Shown: positions 1 through 10,411, counted from the stretch's first letter. The stretch: 64,000 nt of DNA from Rhodococcus sp. ARC_M6 (GCF_022810305.1 NZ_JALGQH010000011.1:62001-126000), one strand, 5' to 3'. Notes: generated by a model not told the origin, from the sequence alone. Made by a program: numbers and translations.

Positions 1-402
1 TCCACCCCCGGCGGAATCATCGGGCTGCTGCGAGCGTCGCAAGCAGAGCCGCAACGCGACGCTCTCGACCGCATGCTGATTCTCGGAACGCTCCTCGAAG
101 GCCACGCCGATCACGTGATGGATGCCGTCGGACCCGCTGTGGTGCCCTCGGTGACCACGATTCGCGCAGCCTTCGACAAGCGTCGGCAGCGCAAGTCCAA
201 CCCGGTGCAGCGCATCATCAAGATGCTTCTCGGCATGGACGCCAAGATGGCGCAGTACGTCCGCGGTAAGGCTTTTGTCGACGCCGTCGTCCTCAAAGTC
301 GGGATGGAGCAGTTCAACACCATCTGGACGGGGCCGGACACCTTGCCGTTGCTTGACGAGATCGACAACCCCGAAGCCTGGGTGAAGCGAGTGCTCGGCT
401 AG
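1..402 (+). CDS. Zinc-dependent metalloprotease-like protein (DUF2342), C-terminal part
   Basis: The reading frame is open from the first base, so the gene starts upstream of the window; 133 C-terminal residues are present. The stretch EGHADHVMDAVG resembles the metal-binding region of the DUF2342 family, annotated as zinc-dependent metalloprotease or F420 biosynthesis-associated protein. Its stop codon directly abuts the tilS start. In M. tuberculosis a DUF2342 gene (Rv3626c) also lies upstream of tilS, which supports the call. The substrate of this family is not established, and the N-terminal half cannot be judged here. Confidence 0.75.
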   Translation, partial: STPGGIIGLLRASQAEPQRDALDRMLILGTLLEGHADHVMDAVGPAVVPSVTTIRAAFDKRRQRKSNPVQRIIKMLLGMDAKMAQYVRGKAFVDAVVLKVGMEQFNTIWTGPDTLPLLDEIDNPEAWVKRVLG

Positions 403-1380
403 ATGTTGTTGCCTGAAACTGCGGCGCTGCTGGAATTGAGGCTGGCGGTGCGGGCGTGGCTGCGGCTGTATCGACCGCAGGGTTCGGTATGTGTGGGGTT
501 GTCGGGTGGTGCAGATTCGCTTGCTCTGACGGCGGCTGCCGTGGCCGAGGCGGAGTCGGTTGACGCGGTGATCATCGACCATCGCCTGCAGGAGGGTTCG
601 GGCGATGTCGCTCGCGCTGCCGCAGATCAGGCCCGGGCATTGGGAGTTAGATCGGTCCAGGTGCTGGCAGTCGACGTGGATGGCCGTGGAAGCCTCGAGG
701 CGGCAGCACGTGATGCGCGCTACCGGGCCCTGGACAGCGCCAGGGGAGACTTGCCGGTCCTTCTCGGGCACACTCTCGACGATCAGGCAGAAACGGTGCT
801 CCTTGGGCTTGCCCGGGGATCCGGTGGACGTTCTATTCAGGGAATGCAGGCATTCGACGATCCGTGGGGACGCCCACTGCTCGGTGTGCGACGGTCGGTG
901 ACCCGAGCAGCGTGCGTCGACCTGTCGATCACTCCCTGGGAAGACCCACACAACACCAACGACGAGTTCACTCGAGTCCGGTTGCGGCACGAGGCCCTGC
1001 CGCTTCTCGAAGAGATCCTCGGCGGCGGCGTTGCCGAGGCACTGGCTCGCACCGCAGCGCAGTTGCGTGACGACGGAGAGGTCCTCGACGAACATGCCGC
1101 GACGGTTCTTGGACACGTTGTCGTCGACGGGGGAGTGGAAGTCGCCACACTCGCGGATTCGGCGAGTGCGATCCGGCGACGCGCCCTTCGGAGTTGGCTT
1201 CGCGATCGTGGCGCAAAAGCATTGACGGACAAGCAGTTACGTGCCGTCGACGCACTGGTTACCGATTGGCGTGGGCAAGGTGGTGTCGCGATCGGCGGCG
1301 GAACCCCGGAGGCGAGGTTGGTGGTGGTCCGTCGACGTGGCAGGCTGATCGTCGGATTAGAAGACCGACGAAGGGTTTGA
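403..1380 (+). CDS. tilS: tRNA(Ile)-lysidine synthase
   Basis: ATP-dependent modification of the wobble cytidine of tRNA-Ile(CAU) to lysidine, which changes its decoding from AUG to AUA; cytosolic and essential in most bacteria. The N-terminal PP-loop ATPase signature SGGADS is at residues 34-39, followed by the conserved DHRLQEGS and GHTLDDQAETVL motifs of the family. The 325-residue length matches the short actinobacterial form. The ATG follows the previous stop without a gap and hpt begins 3 bases after its own stop, so the three genes are probably cotranscribed. Confidence 0.95.
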   Translation: MLLPETAALLELRLAVRAWLRLYRPQGSVCVGLSGGADSLALTAAAVAEAESVDAVIIDHRLQEGSGDVARAAADQARALGVRSVQVLAVDVDGRGSLEAAARDARYRALDSARGDLPVLLGHTLDDQAETVLLGLARGSGGRSIQGMQAFDDPWGRPLLGVRRSVTRAACVDLSITPWEDPHNTNDEFTRVRLRHEALPLLEEILGGGVAEALARTAAQLRDDGEVLDEHAATVLGHVVVDGGVEVATLADSASAIRRRALRSWLRDRGAKALTDKQLRAVDALVTDWRGQGGVAIGGGTPEARLVVVRRRGRLIVGLEDRRRV

Positions 1381-1383
1381 CGC

Positions 1384-1938
1384 GTGTACGAGGGTGACAT
1401 CGCATCGGTATTGATCTCGGAAGACCAGATTCGCCAGCGAACGGCAGAACTGGCTGAGGAGATTGCCAAGCGCTACCCGGTCGGTGCACCCGAGGGTGAC
1501 CTGCTGTTGATCGGTGTCCTCAAGGGCGCTGTTTTCTTCATGACGGACTTCGCGAGGGCCCTGCCGATTCCGTCCCAGATGGAGTTCATGGCCGTCAGCT
1601 CCTACGGTTCCTCGACCTCCTCTTCGGGTGTTGTGCGCATCCTCAAGGACCTCGACAAGGACATCGCCGGCCGTCACGTGCTGATCGTCGAGGACATCAT
1701 CGACTCCGGTCTCACACTCTCGTGGTTGATGCGCAACCTCAAGACCCGCAACCCCGCTTCGCTCGAGGTTGTCACGCTGCTCCGCAAGCCTGACGCCGTG
1801 AAGATCGACGTCGACGTGCGCGACGTCGGGTTCGACATCCCCAACGAATTTGTTGTCGGATACGGCCTCGATTACGCCGAGCGTTACCGCGATCTGCCGT
1901 ACATCGGTCTGCTCGATCCCGAGGTTTACGGCGGCTGA
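1384..1938 (+). CDS. hpt: Hypoxanthine-guanine phosphoribosyltransferase
   Basis: Purine salvage enzyme transferring the phosphoribosyl group of PRPP to hypoxanthine or guanine. The PRPP-binding signature VEDIIDSG lies at about residues 102-109 and the product is 184 residues, a normal bacterial HPRT size. The GTG start is 3 bases after the tilS stop. The tilS-hpt-ftsH neighbourhood is widespread in Gram-positive bacteria. Confidence 0.95.
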   Translation: MYEGDIASVLISEDQIRQRTAELAEEIAKRYPVGAPEGDLLLIGVLKGAVFFMTDFARALPIPSQMEFMAVSSYGSSTSSSGVVRILKDLDKDIAGRHVLIVEDIIDSGLTLSWLMRNLKTRNPASLEVVTLLRKPDAVKIDVDVRDVGFDIPNEFVVGYGLDYAERYRDLPYIGLLDPEVYGG

Positions 1939-2039
1939 GGCTGCTCACTCGGTAACACCTTCGCCTCTGGGGGCGACTTTCTCGGTGCCTGCGCTCAATT
2001 GGGCAGGCACCGCGAACAAATGTGGAGGTAGTAGACCTG

Positions 2040-2417
2040 ATGGGTCTCATGGATGGTTTGATCGGCAACGCTGGAAAGATCGATCCAGCGGCGGCGCATC
2101 AGGAGTACGCGCGTCTGCTCGGAAACGGTGAGCAGATTCACGCGGCGTATCAGCTGGTCCGCGACGCATTCCTGTTCACCAATCGGCGTCTGCTGTTCGT
2201 CGACAAACAAGGGTTGACGGGCAGGAAAATCGAATATCGCAGCGTGCCGTACCGCTCGATTACGCAGTTTGCCGTCGAGACGGCAGGAACCTTCGATCTT
2301 GATGCGGAGCTCAAGATCTGGATCTCGGGAAGTGCGACGCCCATCCAGAAGCAGTTCACCAAGCAGGTCGACATCTACGAAGTCCAGGCGATTCTGTCGC
2401 ATTTCGTCGTGTCCTGA
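2040..2417 (+). CDS. PH-domain (bPH) protein of unknown role
   Basis: A 125-residue soluble protein resembling bacterial pleckstrin-homology domain proteins of the YvbH/bPH type: an N-terminal helix followed by beta-rich sequence (AFLFTNRRLLFVDKQG, then IEYRSVPYRSITQFAVETAG). The ATG at 2040 is chosen because GGAGGT sits at 2024-2029; an in-frame GTG at 2022 lies upstream of that ribosome binding site. These proteins form rings in crystals, but their cellular role is unknown. It stands alone between hpt and ftsH. Confidence 0.75.
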   Translation: MGLMDGLIGNAGKIDPAAAHQEYARLLGNGEQIHAAYQLVRDAFLFTNRRLLFVDKQGLTGRKIEYRSVPYRSITQFAVETAGTFDLDAELKIWISGSATPIQKQFTKQVDIYEVQAILSHFVVS

Positions 2418-2686
2418 CTCTCGGCCGAGATCGCGGGACAGTTAGCCACCCTGCAGGCACAACCCCAGCAAACGTGTTTGCTCACACAAAACGGTGCTGC
2501 GCCATAGCTCGGGAACCTGACGGGCACGGTCGTCGTTGGGATAAGTGACGAGCATTTGAGCGAGCTGCTTGGCTGCTGACGGGCACAGACGGGACCGACC
2601 ACGGTAACCTGCAGGTGTCGGTTGACAGCCGGCGGCGACCGGCAGACCCGCACTCCCGAAAGGACCGGCCACATCGGCCGACCTGT

Positions 2687-5281
2687 ATGAACCGTAAGAC
2701 TGTGTTCCGTAACGTGCTACTCGTAGCCGTAGTGCTCTTGGTGATTTACGCCTTCAGCTACTTCGGCAACGACACCCGTGGCTTCAAGACCGTCGATACG
2801 TCGGTCGCGATCTCCCAACTCGACGCCAAAAACGTCAAGTCTGCGCAGATCGACGACCGTGAGCAGGTTGTTCGCCTGTGGCTCAAGGACGGCAACGACG
2901 CTACCGATGGCCAGACGCAGATTCTCGCGAAGTTCCCCGAGAGTGCGTCGCAGGAGATCTTCACCGACATCCAGAACGCACAGCTCGAGAAGTTCAACAC
3001 CACCGTCACCACCCAAAGTTGGGTGACGTCGATTCTCCTGTTCGTGCTGCCGATGGTCATCCTGTTCGGCATCTTCTTCTTCGTCATGAACCGCATGCAG
3101 GGCGGCGGTGGCCGCGGCGGTGTGATGGGCTTCGGTAAATCGAAGGCCAAGCAGCTGAACAAGGACATGCCCAAGACCACGTTCGCCGACGTCGCCGGTG
3201 CGGACGAAGCTGTCGAAGAGCTGTACGAGATCAAGGACTTCTTGCAAAACCCGGCCCGCTACCAGGCCTTGGGCGCAAAAATCCCGCGTGGTGTCCTGCT
3301 GTACGGACCTCCCGGTACCGGTAAGACGCTGCTCGCTCGCGCTGTCGCAGGCGAAGCCGGCGTTCCGTTCTTCACCATCTCCGGTTCCGATTTCGTCGAG
3401 ATGTTTGTCGGCGTCGGTGCTTCGCGTGTTCGTGACATGTTCGAGCAGGCCAAGCAGAACAGTCCCTGCATCATCTTCGTCGACGAGATCGACGCAGTCG
3501 GCCGTCAGCGTGGCGCAGGCCTCGGCGGCGGACACGACGAGCGCGAGCAGACGCTCAACCAGTTGCTCGTCGAGATGGACGGCTTCGGTGACCGCACCGG
3601 CGTCATCCTGATCGCTGCAACCAACCGTCCCGACATCCTCGATCCGGCTCTGTTGCGTCCGGGCCGTTTCGACCGTCAGATCCCCGTCGGTGCTCCGGAC
3701 CTCGCCGGCCGTCGCGCAATCTTGCGAGTCCATTCGCAGGGCAAGCCGATCGACCCCAACGCAGACCTCGAAGGTCTCGCGAAGCGCACCGTCGGCATGT
3801 CCGGTGCCGACCTCGCCAACGTCATCAACGAAGCTGCACTGCTCACGGCCCGCGAGAACGGCACGGTCATCACCGAAGCCGCACTCGAGGAATCAGTTGA
3901 CCGCGTTGTCGGTGGACCGCGCCGCAAGAGCCGCATCATCAGTGAGCACGAACGAAAGATCACCGCGTACCACGAGGGTGGACACACGCTCGCGGCTTGG
4001 GCGATGCCCGATATCGAGCCCATCTACAAGGTCACCATCCTCGCTCGCGGCCGCACCGGCGGTCACGCAATGACGGTGCCCGAGGACGACAAGGGCTTGA
4101 TGACGCGATCCGAGATGATCGCTCGTCTGGTCATGGCAATGGGTGGACGCGCTGCCGAGGAACTGGTGTTCCACGAGCCCACCACCGGCGCTTCTTCGGA
4201 CATCGACATGGCAACCAAGATCGCTCGCGCGATGGTCACCGAATACGGCATGAGCGCCAAGCTCGGTGCCGTCCGCTACGGCCAGGAGGGCGGCGATCCG
4301 TTCCTCGGCCGTTCGATGGGCGTGCAGTCGGACTACTCGCACGAGATCGCTCGCGAAATCGACGAGGAGGTGCGCAACCTCATCGAGGCCGCGCACACCG
4401 AAGCCTGGGCAATCCTGAGCGAGTACCGGGACGCACTCGACCTCATTGCCACTGAACTGCTCGAACGTGAAACGTTGACGCGCAAGGACCTCGAGAAGAT
4501 TCTTGTCGGCGTCGAAAAGCGTCCGCGCATCACAGCTTTCAATGATTTCGGTGGCCGCACGCCTTCGGATCGTCCGCCGGTCAAGACGCCTCGTGAATTG
4601 GCAATCGAGCGCGGAGAAACGTGGCCGGAGCCCGTCCCGGCACCCGTACTGGTGAAGGCCGGTGCGTCTGCTGTTGTGAACGGTGGACCTTCCAACGGTT
4701 ACGTGCAGCCCAACGCTCCCCAGCAGCCGGCGCCTCAGCAGTCCGTGCCCCAGCAGCCCACACCGCAGCCGGGTACGCCCGACTACGGTGCGCCTGCCGG
4801 TTGGTCTGCTCCGGGCTGGCCGCCGCGAGAAAACCCGACGCAGGCTTACCCCGGCCAGCAGTCCGGCGGATACCAGGGTGCTCCCAACCCAGGACAGAAC
4901 CCCGGTGCGCAGCCCGCGCCCGGTCAGTACGGCCAGCCGCAGAGTCACCCGGGTGAGCAGGCATATCCCGAGCAACAGCAATATCCCAACCAGCAGCAGC
5001 CCAACCAGCAGCAGCAGCCCAACCAGCAGCAGTACCCCAACCAGCAGCAGTACCCTGGCCCCCAGCAACACGCGGGACAGCAGTATCAGGGACAGCCGCC
5101 GGCCCAGCCGAACTACCCGGTGCAGTATCCGAACGGTGGCCCGTTCGCGGATCCGAACCGCGGTAATTCCGGTATCGAAAGCCAGGGGCAGTGGCAGACA
5201 CCGGAACCTGAGCAGAACGGCACTTCGGGAGACGAAGGTCCGAGCACGATGCGCTGGGACGGACCGGACGGATCTCGTTGA
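2687..5281 (+). CDS. ftsH: ATP-dependent zinc metalloprotease FtsH
   Basis: Membrane-anchored AAA+ protease for quality control of membrane and short-lived cytosolic proteins. Visible in order: a first membrane segment at about residues 8-25, an extracytoplasmic loop, a second segment at about 114-134, Walker A GPPGTGKT at 207-214, Walker B FVDEID at 264-269, and the zinc site HEGGH at 429-433. After about residue 640 comes an unusually long low-complexity tail rich in Gln, Pro, Asn and Tyr. The ATG at 2687 is chosen because MNRKTVFRN matches the start of the mycobacterial protein; an in-frame GTG at 2615 would add 24 residues before the membrane segment. Confidence 0.97.
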   Translation: MNRKTVFRNVLLVAVVLLVIYAFSYFGNDTRGFKTVDTSVAISQLDAKNVKSAQIDDREQVVRLWLKDGNDATDGQTQILAKFPESASQEIFTDIQNAQLEKFNTTVTTQSWVTSILLFVLPMVILFGIFFFVMNRMQGGGGRGGVMGFGKSKAKQLNKDMPKTTFADVAGADEAVEELYEIKDFLQNPARYQALGAKIPRGVLLYGPPGTGKTLLARAVAGEAGVPFFTISGSDFVEMFVGVGASRVRDMFEQAKQNSPCIIFVDEIDAVGRQRGAGLGGGHDEREQTLNQLLVEMDGFGDRTGVILIAATNRPDILDPALLRPGRFDRQIPVGAPDLAGRRAILRVHSQGKPIDPNADLEGLAKRTVGMSGADLANVINEAALLTARENGTVITEAALEESVDRVVGGPRRKSRIISEHERKITAYHEGGHTLAAWAMPDIEPIYKVTILARGRTGGHAMTVPEDDKGLMTRSEMIARLVMAMGGRAAEELVFHEPTTGASSDIDMATKIARAMVTEYGMSAKLGAVRYGQEGGDPFLGRSMGVQSDYSHEIAREIDEEVRNLIEAAHTEAWAILSEYRDALDLIATELLERETLTRKDLEKILVGVEKRPRITAFNDFGGRTPSDRPPVKTPRELAIERGETWPEPVPAPVLVKAGASAVVNGGPSNGYVQPNAPQQPAPQQSVPQQPTPQPGTPDYGAPAGWSAPGWPPRENPTQAYPGQQSGGYQGAPNPGQNPGAQPAPGQYGQPQSHPGEQAYPEQQQYPNQQQPNQQQQPNQQQYPNQQQYPGPQQHAGQQYQGQPPAQPNYPVQYPNGGPFADPNRGNSGIESQGQWQTPEPEQNGTSGDEGPSTMRWDGPDGSR
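4985..5053 (+). repeat. In-frame tandem repeat encoding PNQQQ units in the FtsH tail
   Basis: Four units beginning CCCAACCAGCAGCAG start at 4985, 5000, 5018 and 5036 with lengths of 15, 18, 18 and 18 bases. They encode [17 protein letters not shown] and PNQQQY within the Gln/Pro-rich C-terminus of FtsH. All unit lengths are multiples of three, so copy-number change would keep the frame. Confidence 0.9.
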
Positions 5282-5340
5282 TCACTCGCCGTTAGGCTCG
5301 TACGGCGGGGCAATGAAATAACTTTTCGAGGAGCGTTCGG

Positions 5341-5958
5341 TTGTCGGTGAATGATGTGGCCAGTGATTTGGTGTCGCTCGGAACGGGGCGCCAGTTCGAT
5401 CAGGCCCGGGCAGAAGCAGCAGTTCGTGAATTGCTGATCGCGGTGGGCGAAGATCCCGACCGTCAGGGGTTGATCGATACCCCGGCCCGTGTTGCACGGT
5501 CGTACCGGGAGATCTTCGCCGGGCTGTACACCGAACCGGACGAGGCGCTCAACACGACGTTCGACGAAGGCCACCAGGAATTGGTGTTGGTGCGCGACAT
5601 TCCGATGTTTTCCACCTGCGAGCACCACCTGGTGTCCTTCCACGGGGTCGCCCACGTCGGCTACATTCCGGGCAAGTCCGGAAAGGTCACCGGTCTGTCC
5701 AAGCTTGCTCGCGTGGTCGATCTGTATGCCAAGCGGCCGCAGGTGCAGGAACGTCTGACCAGCCAGATCGCCGATGCTCTGATGCGCAAGCTCGATCCGC
5801 GCGGTGCCATCGTGGTTATCGAGGCCGAGCACTTGTGCATGGCAATGCGTGGCATCCGCAAGCCCGGAGCGAGCACAACGACGTCGGCTGTTCGTGGGCT
5901 TCTGCAGTCGAGTGCTGCTTCGCGTTCCGAGGCTCTGGACCTCATACTTCGTAAGTGA
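5341..5958 (+). CDS. folE: GTP cyclohydrolase I
   Basis: Converts GTP to 7,8-dihydroneopterin triphosphate, the first step of folate synthesis. The zinc and catalytic motif CEHH is at residues 93-96 and the second zinc cysteine at 166 (EHLCMAMRG). The product is 205 residues, typical of the type I enzyme. The TTG start at 5341 is supported by GAGGAG at 5329-5334. It heads the folate operon, and its TGA overlaps the folP GTG start (GTGA). Confidence 0.96.
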   Translation: MSVNDVASDLVSLGTGRQFDQARAEAAVRELLIAVGEDPDRQGLIDTPARVARSYREIFAGLYTEPDEALNTTFDEGHQELVLVRDIPMFSTCEHHLVSFHGVAHVGYIPGKSGKVTGLSKLARVVDLYAKRPQVQERLTSQIADALMRKLDPRGAIVVIEAEHLCMAMRGIRKPGASTTTSAVRGLLQSSAASRSEALDLILRK

Positions 5959-6815
5959 TTGACGTGAACTCAGCGGGAGTAACGCCGGCCCGGACGCTGG
6001 TGATGGGAGTTCTCAACGTCACCGCGGATTCGTTTTCGGATGGCGGTCGTTTCCTCGATCGCGATGCTGCTGTTGCACGTGGACTCGAACTTCAAGCTAT
6101 CGGTGTCGACATTGTCGATGTCGGCGGCGAATCGACCAGGCCGGGAGCGATTCGAGTCGATTCGGAACTCGAAGTGGCTCGCGTCGTGCCGGTCATCGAA
6201 GAACTTGTAGCGGCGGGGATCCGTTGCAGCGTCGATACGATGCGGGCGTCGGTTGCCGCTGCCGCAATCGAAGCCGGTGCAGCGATTGTCAACGACGTAT
6301 CCGGTGGTCGCGCCGATTCCGATATGGCAGCAGTGGTCGCTGACGCCGGTGTCCCGTGGATTCTGATGCATTGGCGTTCGGCGAGTGATTACGTACACGG
6401 CGGTGGCGCGGATCATTACGACGACGTCGTTCGGGATGTGCGCGAAGAACTGATGACGCAGGTTGACTGCGCGTTGAAAGCCGGCGTCGATCCTTCCGCG
6501 ATCATTCTTGATCCGGGTCTGGGTTTCGCGAAGAATGCCGACCATAACTGGGCGTTGCTGCATGCACTGCCCGAGTTCAATGCCTTGGGTTTTCCCGTAC
6601 TGGTGGGAGCGTCACGTAAACGTTTCCTCGGGTCCCTGCTCAGCGATTCCGATGGAACCCCGAGACCACCGGCAGGTCGCGAAACCGCGACCGCTGTTGT
6701 TTCAGCACTTGCTGCGCGTGACGGCGCGTGGGGCGTTCGTGTGCACGACGCGCAGGCGTCACTCGACGCCGTTGCGGTTGTCGCAGCTTGGTCGCGCGGA
6801 CGAGAAAGGGCCTGA
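5955..6815 (+). CDS. folP: Dihydropteroate synthase
   Basis: Condenses 6-hydroxymethyl-dihydropterin pyrophosphate with p-aminobenzoate; the target of sulfonamides. A TIM-barrel protein of 286 residues with the pterin-binding signatures [15 protein letters not shown] near the N-terminus and [11 protein letters not shown], and GASRKRFLG near residue 217. The GTG start overlaps the folE stop. Translation of folE, folP, folB and folK is probably coupled through the short spacings and overlaps. Confidence 0.96.
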   Translation: MIDVNSAGVTPARTLVMGVLNVTADSFSDGGRFLDRDAAVARGLELQAIGVDIVDVGGESTRPGAIRVDSELEVARVVPVIEELVAAGIRCSVDTMRASVAAAAIEAGAAIVNDVSGGRADSDMAAVVADAGVPWILMHWRSASDYVHGGGADHYDDVVRDVREELMTQVDCALKAGVDPSAIILDPGLGFAKNADHNWALLHALPEFNALGFPVLVGASRKRFLGSLLSDSDGTPRPPAGRETATAVVSALAARDGAWGVRVHDAQASLDAVAVVAAWSRGRERA

Positions 6816-6816
6816 C

Positions 6817-7182
6817 ATGGGTGATCGGATCGAGTTGCGAGGGCTGAAGGTTCGAGGCAACCACGGCGTCTTCGACCACGAAAAGCGTGATGGCCAAGAC
6901 TTTTTCATCGACATCACCGTGTGGATGGATTTGGCTCCGGCAGCCGCGTCGGACAATCTCGAGCACACCCTGCACTACGGGGAGTTGGCCGAGGCTGCCG
7001 CAGCGATCGTCGGCGGTCCGTCGCGGGATCTCATCGAGACTGTTGCCGCTGAGATCGCCGACAACGTGATGACCGATGCGCGGGTGGAGAGCGTCGAGGT
7101 TGTCGTTCACAAGCCGTCGGCGCCCATTCCGTTGGTTTTTGCCGACGTCGCTGTCGTCGCGTATCGGACGAGGCAGAAATGA
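6817..7182 (+). CDS. folB: Dihydroneopterin aldolase
   Basis: Cleaves 7,8-dihydroneopterin to 6-hydroxymethyl-dihydropterin and glycolaldehyde. The 121-residue product opens with [21 protein letters not shown], the typical FolB active-site strand with the GxHGxxxxE pattern, and contains the LHYGELAE segment. The ATG at 6817 follows the folP stop by one base. The stop overlaps the folK start (ATGA). Confidence 0.95.
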   Translation: MGDRIELRGLKVRGNHGVFDHEKRDGQDFFIDITVWMDLAPAAASDNLEHTLHYGELAEAAAAIVGGPSRDLIETVAAEIADNVMTDARVESVEVVVHKPSAPIPLVFADVAVVAYRTRQK

Positions 7183-7682
7183 CTCGGGCCGTTCTGTCGA
7201 TCGGTTCCAACATCGGAGACAGCCTGGCTCACCTGCAGTCTGCGGTGGACGGACTCGGCGACGCCGTCGTCGCAGTGTCACCGGTGTATTCGACGGCCCC
7301 GTGGGGTGGCGTCGAGCAGCAGGATTTTCTCAATGCCGTGATCCTGGTCGACGATCCGAATGCCGGAAGCTACGACTGGCTTCTGCGGGCTCGGAAACTC
7401 GAAGAAGATGCGGATCGGGTTCGGGATCAGCGGTGGGGGCCGCGCAGTCTGGACGTCGACGTCGTGGACTGTGAAGGGATTGTCAGCGCCGATCCAGAGT
7501 TGACCTTGCCGCACCCGCGCGCACATCAGCGGGCATTTGTTCTCATTCCCTGGCTCGACGTCGAGCCAGGCGCGACGTTGGTGATCGATGGTGCCGTGGT
7601 GTCGGCAGCGCAGATACTTCAGGGTCTTGATCAATCGGAGCGAGACGGAGTACTCGCAACGGACTCGGTTCTCCTTCGGTGA
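7179..7682 (+). CDS. folK: 6-hydroxymethyl-7,8-dihydropterin pyrophosphokinase
   Basis: Transfers pyrophosphate from ATP to 6-hydroxymethyl-dihydropterin, supplying the substrate of FolP. Family signatures present are [14 protein letters not shown] at the start, the [15 protein letters not shown] block (residues about 83-97) with its magnesium-binding aspartates, and [16 protein letters not shown]. The length of 167 residues fits HPPK. It starts inside the folB stop, and its own stop overlaps the next gene. Confidence 0.95.
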   Translation: MTRAVLSIGSNIGDSLAHLQSAVDGLGDAVVAVSPVYSTAPWGGVEQQDFLNAVILVDDPNAGSYDWLLRARKLEEDADRVRDQRWGPRSLDVDVVDCEGIVSADPELTLPHPRAHQRAFVLIPWLDVEPGATLVIDGAVVSAAQILQGLDQSERDGVLATDSVLLR

Positions 7683-8167
7683 CTGACGAGGATCAGGGGA
7701 TGAAGCCGACAAAGATCAGTGAACTACTGGTTTTGGCAGTGGTGGCGGCGGTCGCCACGTGGATTCTGATTCGTGTGTTCTACGGTTCGATGCCGCCGAT
7801 TCCCGTGTATGCCGGTGCTTCGCTGTATGTGGTTGCCGCCGCCGAAGTTGTGATCGCGTTTGTCGTTCGGTCCAGGATCAAAGAGCGACAGGTCGGTGAC
7901 GGGTACAGACAACTGCATCCGATCACCGCTGCTCGGATACTTGCACTAGCCAAAGCGTCCGTTTTGGTCGGTTCAGCTACCGCTGGTGTGTGGATTGGGG
8001 CGTTGGTGTATCTCATCCCACAACGATCGGTTCTGAGGGCCGCCGCCGCTGACACGCCGGGGGCTTGGGTCGGATTGGGTGCCGCAATTGCGCTGGTAGC
8101 AGCCTCTTTGTGGCTCGAACACTGTTGCCGGACGCCGGAAGATACACCTGACGAGCCAGCTCACTGA
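7679..8167 (+). CDS. DUF3180 membrane protein
   Basis: A 162-residue integral membrane protein with four hydrophobic segments (about residues 15-35, 42-62, 88-112 and 124-146), matching the actinobacterial DUF3180 family that regularly follows folK (Rv3605c in M. tuberculosis). Its GTG start overlaps the folK stop (GTGA), so it is translated with the folate operon. The function is not known. The N-terminus could alternatively start at the internal ATG (MKPTKISELL), eight codons in. Confidence 0.85.
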   Translation: MTDEDQGMKPTKISELLVLAVVAAVATWILIRVFYGSMPPIPVYAGASLYVVAAAEVVIAFVVRSRIKERQVGDGYRQLHPITAARILALAKASVLVGSATAGVWIGALVYLIPQRSVLRAAAADTPGAWVGLGAAIALVAASLWLEHCCRTPEDTPDEPAH

Positions 8168-8236
8168 AGGCGTGGTGGGCGAATCGCGTAGACAAGGTCC
8201 GTGGCTCGCGCGTGCTTGACCAGTACCCTGGCAATC

Positions 8237-9337
8237 ATGACGAATTCTGGTCGATCGAAGTCTGCGCGCCGTAGCAAGCGCAGCGCGAGCCAGATGATCG
8301 TTGCCGGTCTTCTTGCTCTCGCCGTCATCGCATCACTGTTCCTGATCTTCAGTAACAGTGTTCAGCTCCTTCGCGTGGGACTGGTGGTGGCGCTCTGGGC
8401 AGCTACCCTGGGCGCGATCGCGATGACCAAATACCGTCGCGAATCAGCGCTCGACAAAGCCAAGGTTGCAGATCTGCAGACCGTCTACGAGCTGCAACTC
8501 GAGCGTGAGATCTCTGCGCGTCGAGAATACGAATTGAGTGTCGAGGGCCGCGTCCGCCGCGAAGTCAGTGCCGACGCCGAAGAACTGTCAGCTCTGCGAG
8601 CGGAACTGGTGGCGCTGCGACGCAATCTCGAAGCCCTCTTCGACGGTGGTCTGCTTCCCGAGCGGCCCGCTCTGAAAGCTGATTCGACCCGCGTCGGAGA
8701 GCTTGGCGGAGGCCCGTACCGGGCTTATCAGCCGGCCGCATCGGGTCTGTATGTACCCGGAGCCGGGCAAAACGCCACCGGATCGCCGAGCCCACAGGGG
8801 GGGAGCCTCGCCGCGCCGAGCCCACAGGGGGGGAGCCTCGCTTCGCCGAGTCCGCAGGTGGGTGGTCTCGCTTCGCCCAATGACGGGCCGGTCACTGCCG
8901 AGACCACAGTTGTGTTCGCCGAAACTTCGTGGCGTGAGTCCTTTGCAAAAAACCCGGGATCGAAAACCGTTCCGGTGAAAGGTAATTCGCAGAAGGTTCA
9001 GCGGGTTCACGATGCCGAGGTATTCGAAGAGCCCGCCCCGTCGGCAGCAAAACCTGTCGCACCTGTCGCACCTGTTGTCGAAGAAGTTGTTGTTGAAGAA
9101 GTGGTGGTCGAAGAGGCCGCTGTTGTCCGAGAATCTGCCGTGGATGCGCCCGATGCCCCGGTTGCAGAGGCGGAATCCGAGGCCTCGGATGAGCCGCGTC
9201 GTCGACGTCGTGCTGTTCCGGAAGACGCGGACAGCGGCGCGCATTCCAATGGGCTGACGGTTGCCGAGATCATGGCGAATCTCAGTTCCGCAAATTCAGG
9301 AGAAGGCTCGGGGCGCCGCCGGCGTCGTGAGGACTGA
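8237..9337 (+). CDS. Membrane-anchored DUF6779-like protein
   Basis: A 366-residue protein: a short basic N-terminus, two closely spaced membrane segments (about residues 17-55), a charged helical stretch with an EREISARREYELSVEGR coiled-coil character (about 65-130), then a long disordered Pro/Ser/Gly and acidic Val/Glu-rich tail. It corresponds in position and composition to Rv3604c of M. tuberculosis. The ATG at 8237 is preferred over the upstream GTG at 8201, which would add residues before the cytosolic basic start. Function unknown; a cell-envelope role is a guess from position and architecture. Confidence 0.75.
   Translation: MTNSGRSKSARRSKRSASQMIVAGLLALAVIASLFLIFSNSVQLLRVGLVVALWAATLGAIAMTKYRRESALDKAKVADLQTVYELQLEREISARREYELSVEGRVRREVSADAEELSALRAELVALRRNLEALFDGGLLPERPALKADSTRVGELGGGPYRAYQPAASGLYVPGAGQNATGSPSPQGGSLAAPSPQGGSLASPSPQVGGLASPNDGPVTAETTVVFAETSWRESFAKNPGSKTVPVKGNSQKVQRVHDAEVFEEPAPSAAKPVAPVAPVVEEVVVEEVVVEEAAVVRESAVDAPDAPVAEAESEASDEPRRRRRAVPEDADSGAHSNGLTVAEIMANLSSANSGEGSGRRRRRED
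8786..8875 (+). repeat. Three 30-bp in-frame tandem repeats
   Basis: Units start at 8786, 8816 and 8846 and encode PSPQGGSLAA, PSPQGGSLAS and PSPQVGGLAS. The first two are almost identical in DNA, including a run of G residues, while the third has diverged. The repeat sits in the disordered tail of the membrane-anchored protein. Confidence 0.9.
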
Positions 9338-9469
9338 GGATGACAGTCGTGAGGACTGAGTCCTAGATCACCCGCCCGTCCATAGCGTCGTATGTCTCGC
9401 GGAGGATATTCTCTCGGATAGAACGTCTGGTACCCGCCGAGCGGGACTGGAACGAACGAGAGGAATCCG

Positions 9470-10411
9470 GTGACTTCCTTCGGGATCACTAATGGACCTG
9501 TGCCTGCGCGATTGACGGTTGGAATTGTCTCGGCAGGTCGGGTAGGAACTGCTGTAGGTGCTGCGCTGGAGCGTGCCGGACATATTGTCGGCGCTTGTTC
9601 CGCTGTGTCCGCAGCTTCAGTTGCACGGGCCGTCAAGCGTCTTCCCGAGTCCGAAATCCTTCCGGCCGCCGATGTTGCTGCGCGCTCCGAACTGCTGATC
9701 CTTGCTGTTCCGGACGATCAGTTGGCGGACTTGGTCAAGGGCCTGGCAGCGACGCAATCGGTAAAGCCCGGCACCCTTGTCGCTCATACGTCCGGGGCCA
9801 ACGGCATCGCCATCTTGGCGCCGCTGACGGAACTGGGCGCCCTTCCGCTGGCTATTCATCCGGCGATGACGTTCACCGGCCACGACGAGGACACCGCACG
9901 GTTGTCGTCGGCATGTTTCGGAATCACGGCCGCAGACGACATCGGATATGCGATCGCGCAGTCGCTCGTCCTGGAAATCGGTGGCGAGCCGGTGCGGGTT
10001 CGCGAAGAGAATCGCGCGCTCTATCACGCTGCGCTGGCGCACGGCAGTAATCACCTGGTCACGCTGGTGGTGGATGCCGTCGAGGCTCTGCGCGCATCGT
10101 TGGAGGGTGATGAGCTGCTCGGTCAGCAACTGATCGACGGCGATCCGGGTGGCGTCGCCGAACGGGTTTTGCAACCCCTGCTTTCCGCGGCTTTGGACAA
10201 CGCTTTGCGACGCGGCCCTTCGGCTCTGACCGGGCCGGTGGCTCGCGGTGATGCGGAGGCCGTTGCGACACATTTACGAGTACTGACGGATCTCGACCCG
10301 GAGCTTGCAGCCGGATATCGGGCGATGTCTTTGCGTTCGGCCCAGCGGGTGGGCGCCCCCACCACATTGTTCGACATCTTGACTGAAACAGGAGGTGACC
10401 GTCGTGAGTGA
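9470..10411 (+). CDS. Rossmann-fold DUF2520 protein
   Basis: A 313-residue protein with an N-terminal NAD(P)-binding fold ([22 protein letters not shown], about residues 16-37) and a C-terminal all-helical DUF2520 domain, resembling pyrroline-5-carboxylate-reductase-like or ketopantoate-reductase-like dehydrogenases. The conserved position directly before panC (Rv3603c in M. tuberculosis) suggests a link to pantothenate synthesis, possibly ketopantoate reduction, but this is not proven for the family. The GTG at 9470 is preceded by GAGAGG. The gene ends 8 bases inside panC. Confidence 0.8.
   Translation: MTSFGITNGPVPARLTVGIVSAGRVGTAVGAALERAGHIVGACSAVSAASVARAVKRLPESEILPAADVAARSELLILAVPDDQLADLVKGLAATQSVKPGTLVAHTSGANGIAILAPLTELGALPLAIHPAMTFTGHDEDTARLSSACFGITAADDIGYAIAQSLVLEIGGEPVRVREENRALYHAALAHGSNHLVTLVVDAVEALRASLEGDELLGQQLIDGDPGGVAERVLQPLLSAALDNALRRGPSALTGPVARGDAEAVATHLRVLTDLDPELAAGYRAMSLRSAQRVGAPTTLFDILTETGGDRRE

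Noticed and set aside
2717-3733. A 338-codon minus-strand frame opposite ftsH
   Set aside because: Antisense shadow of the FtsH coding sequence with no recognisable domain.
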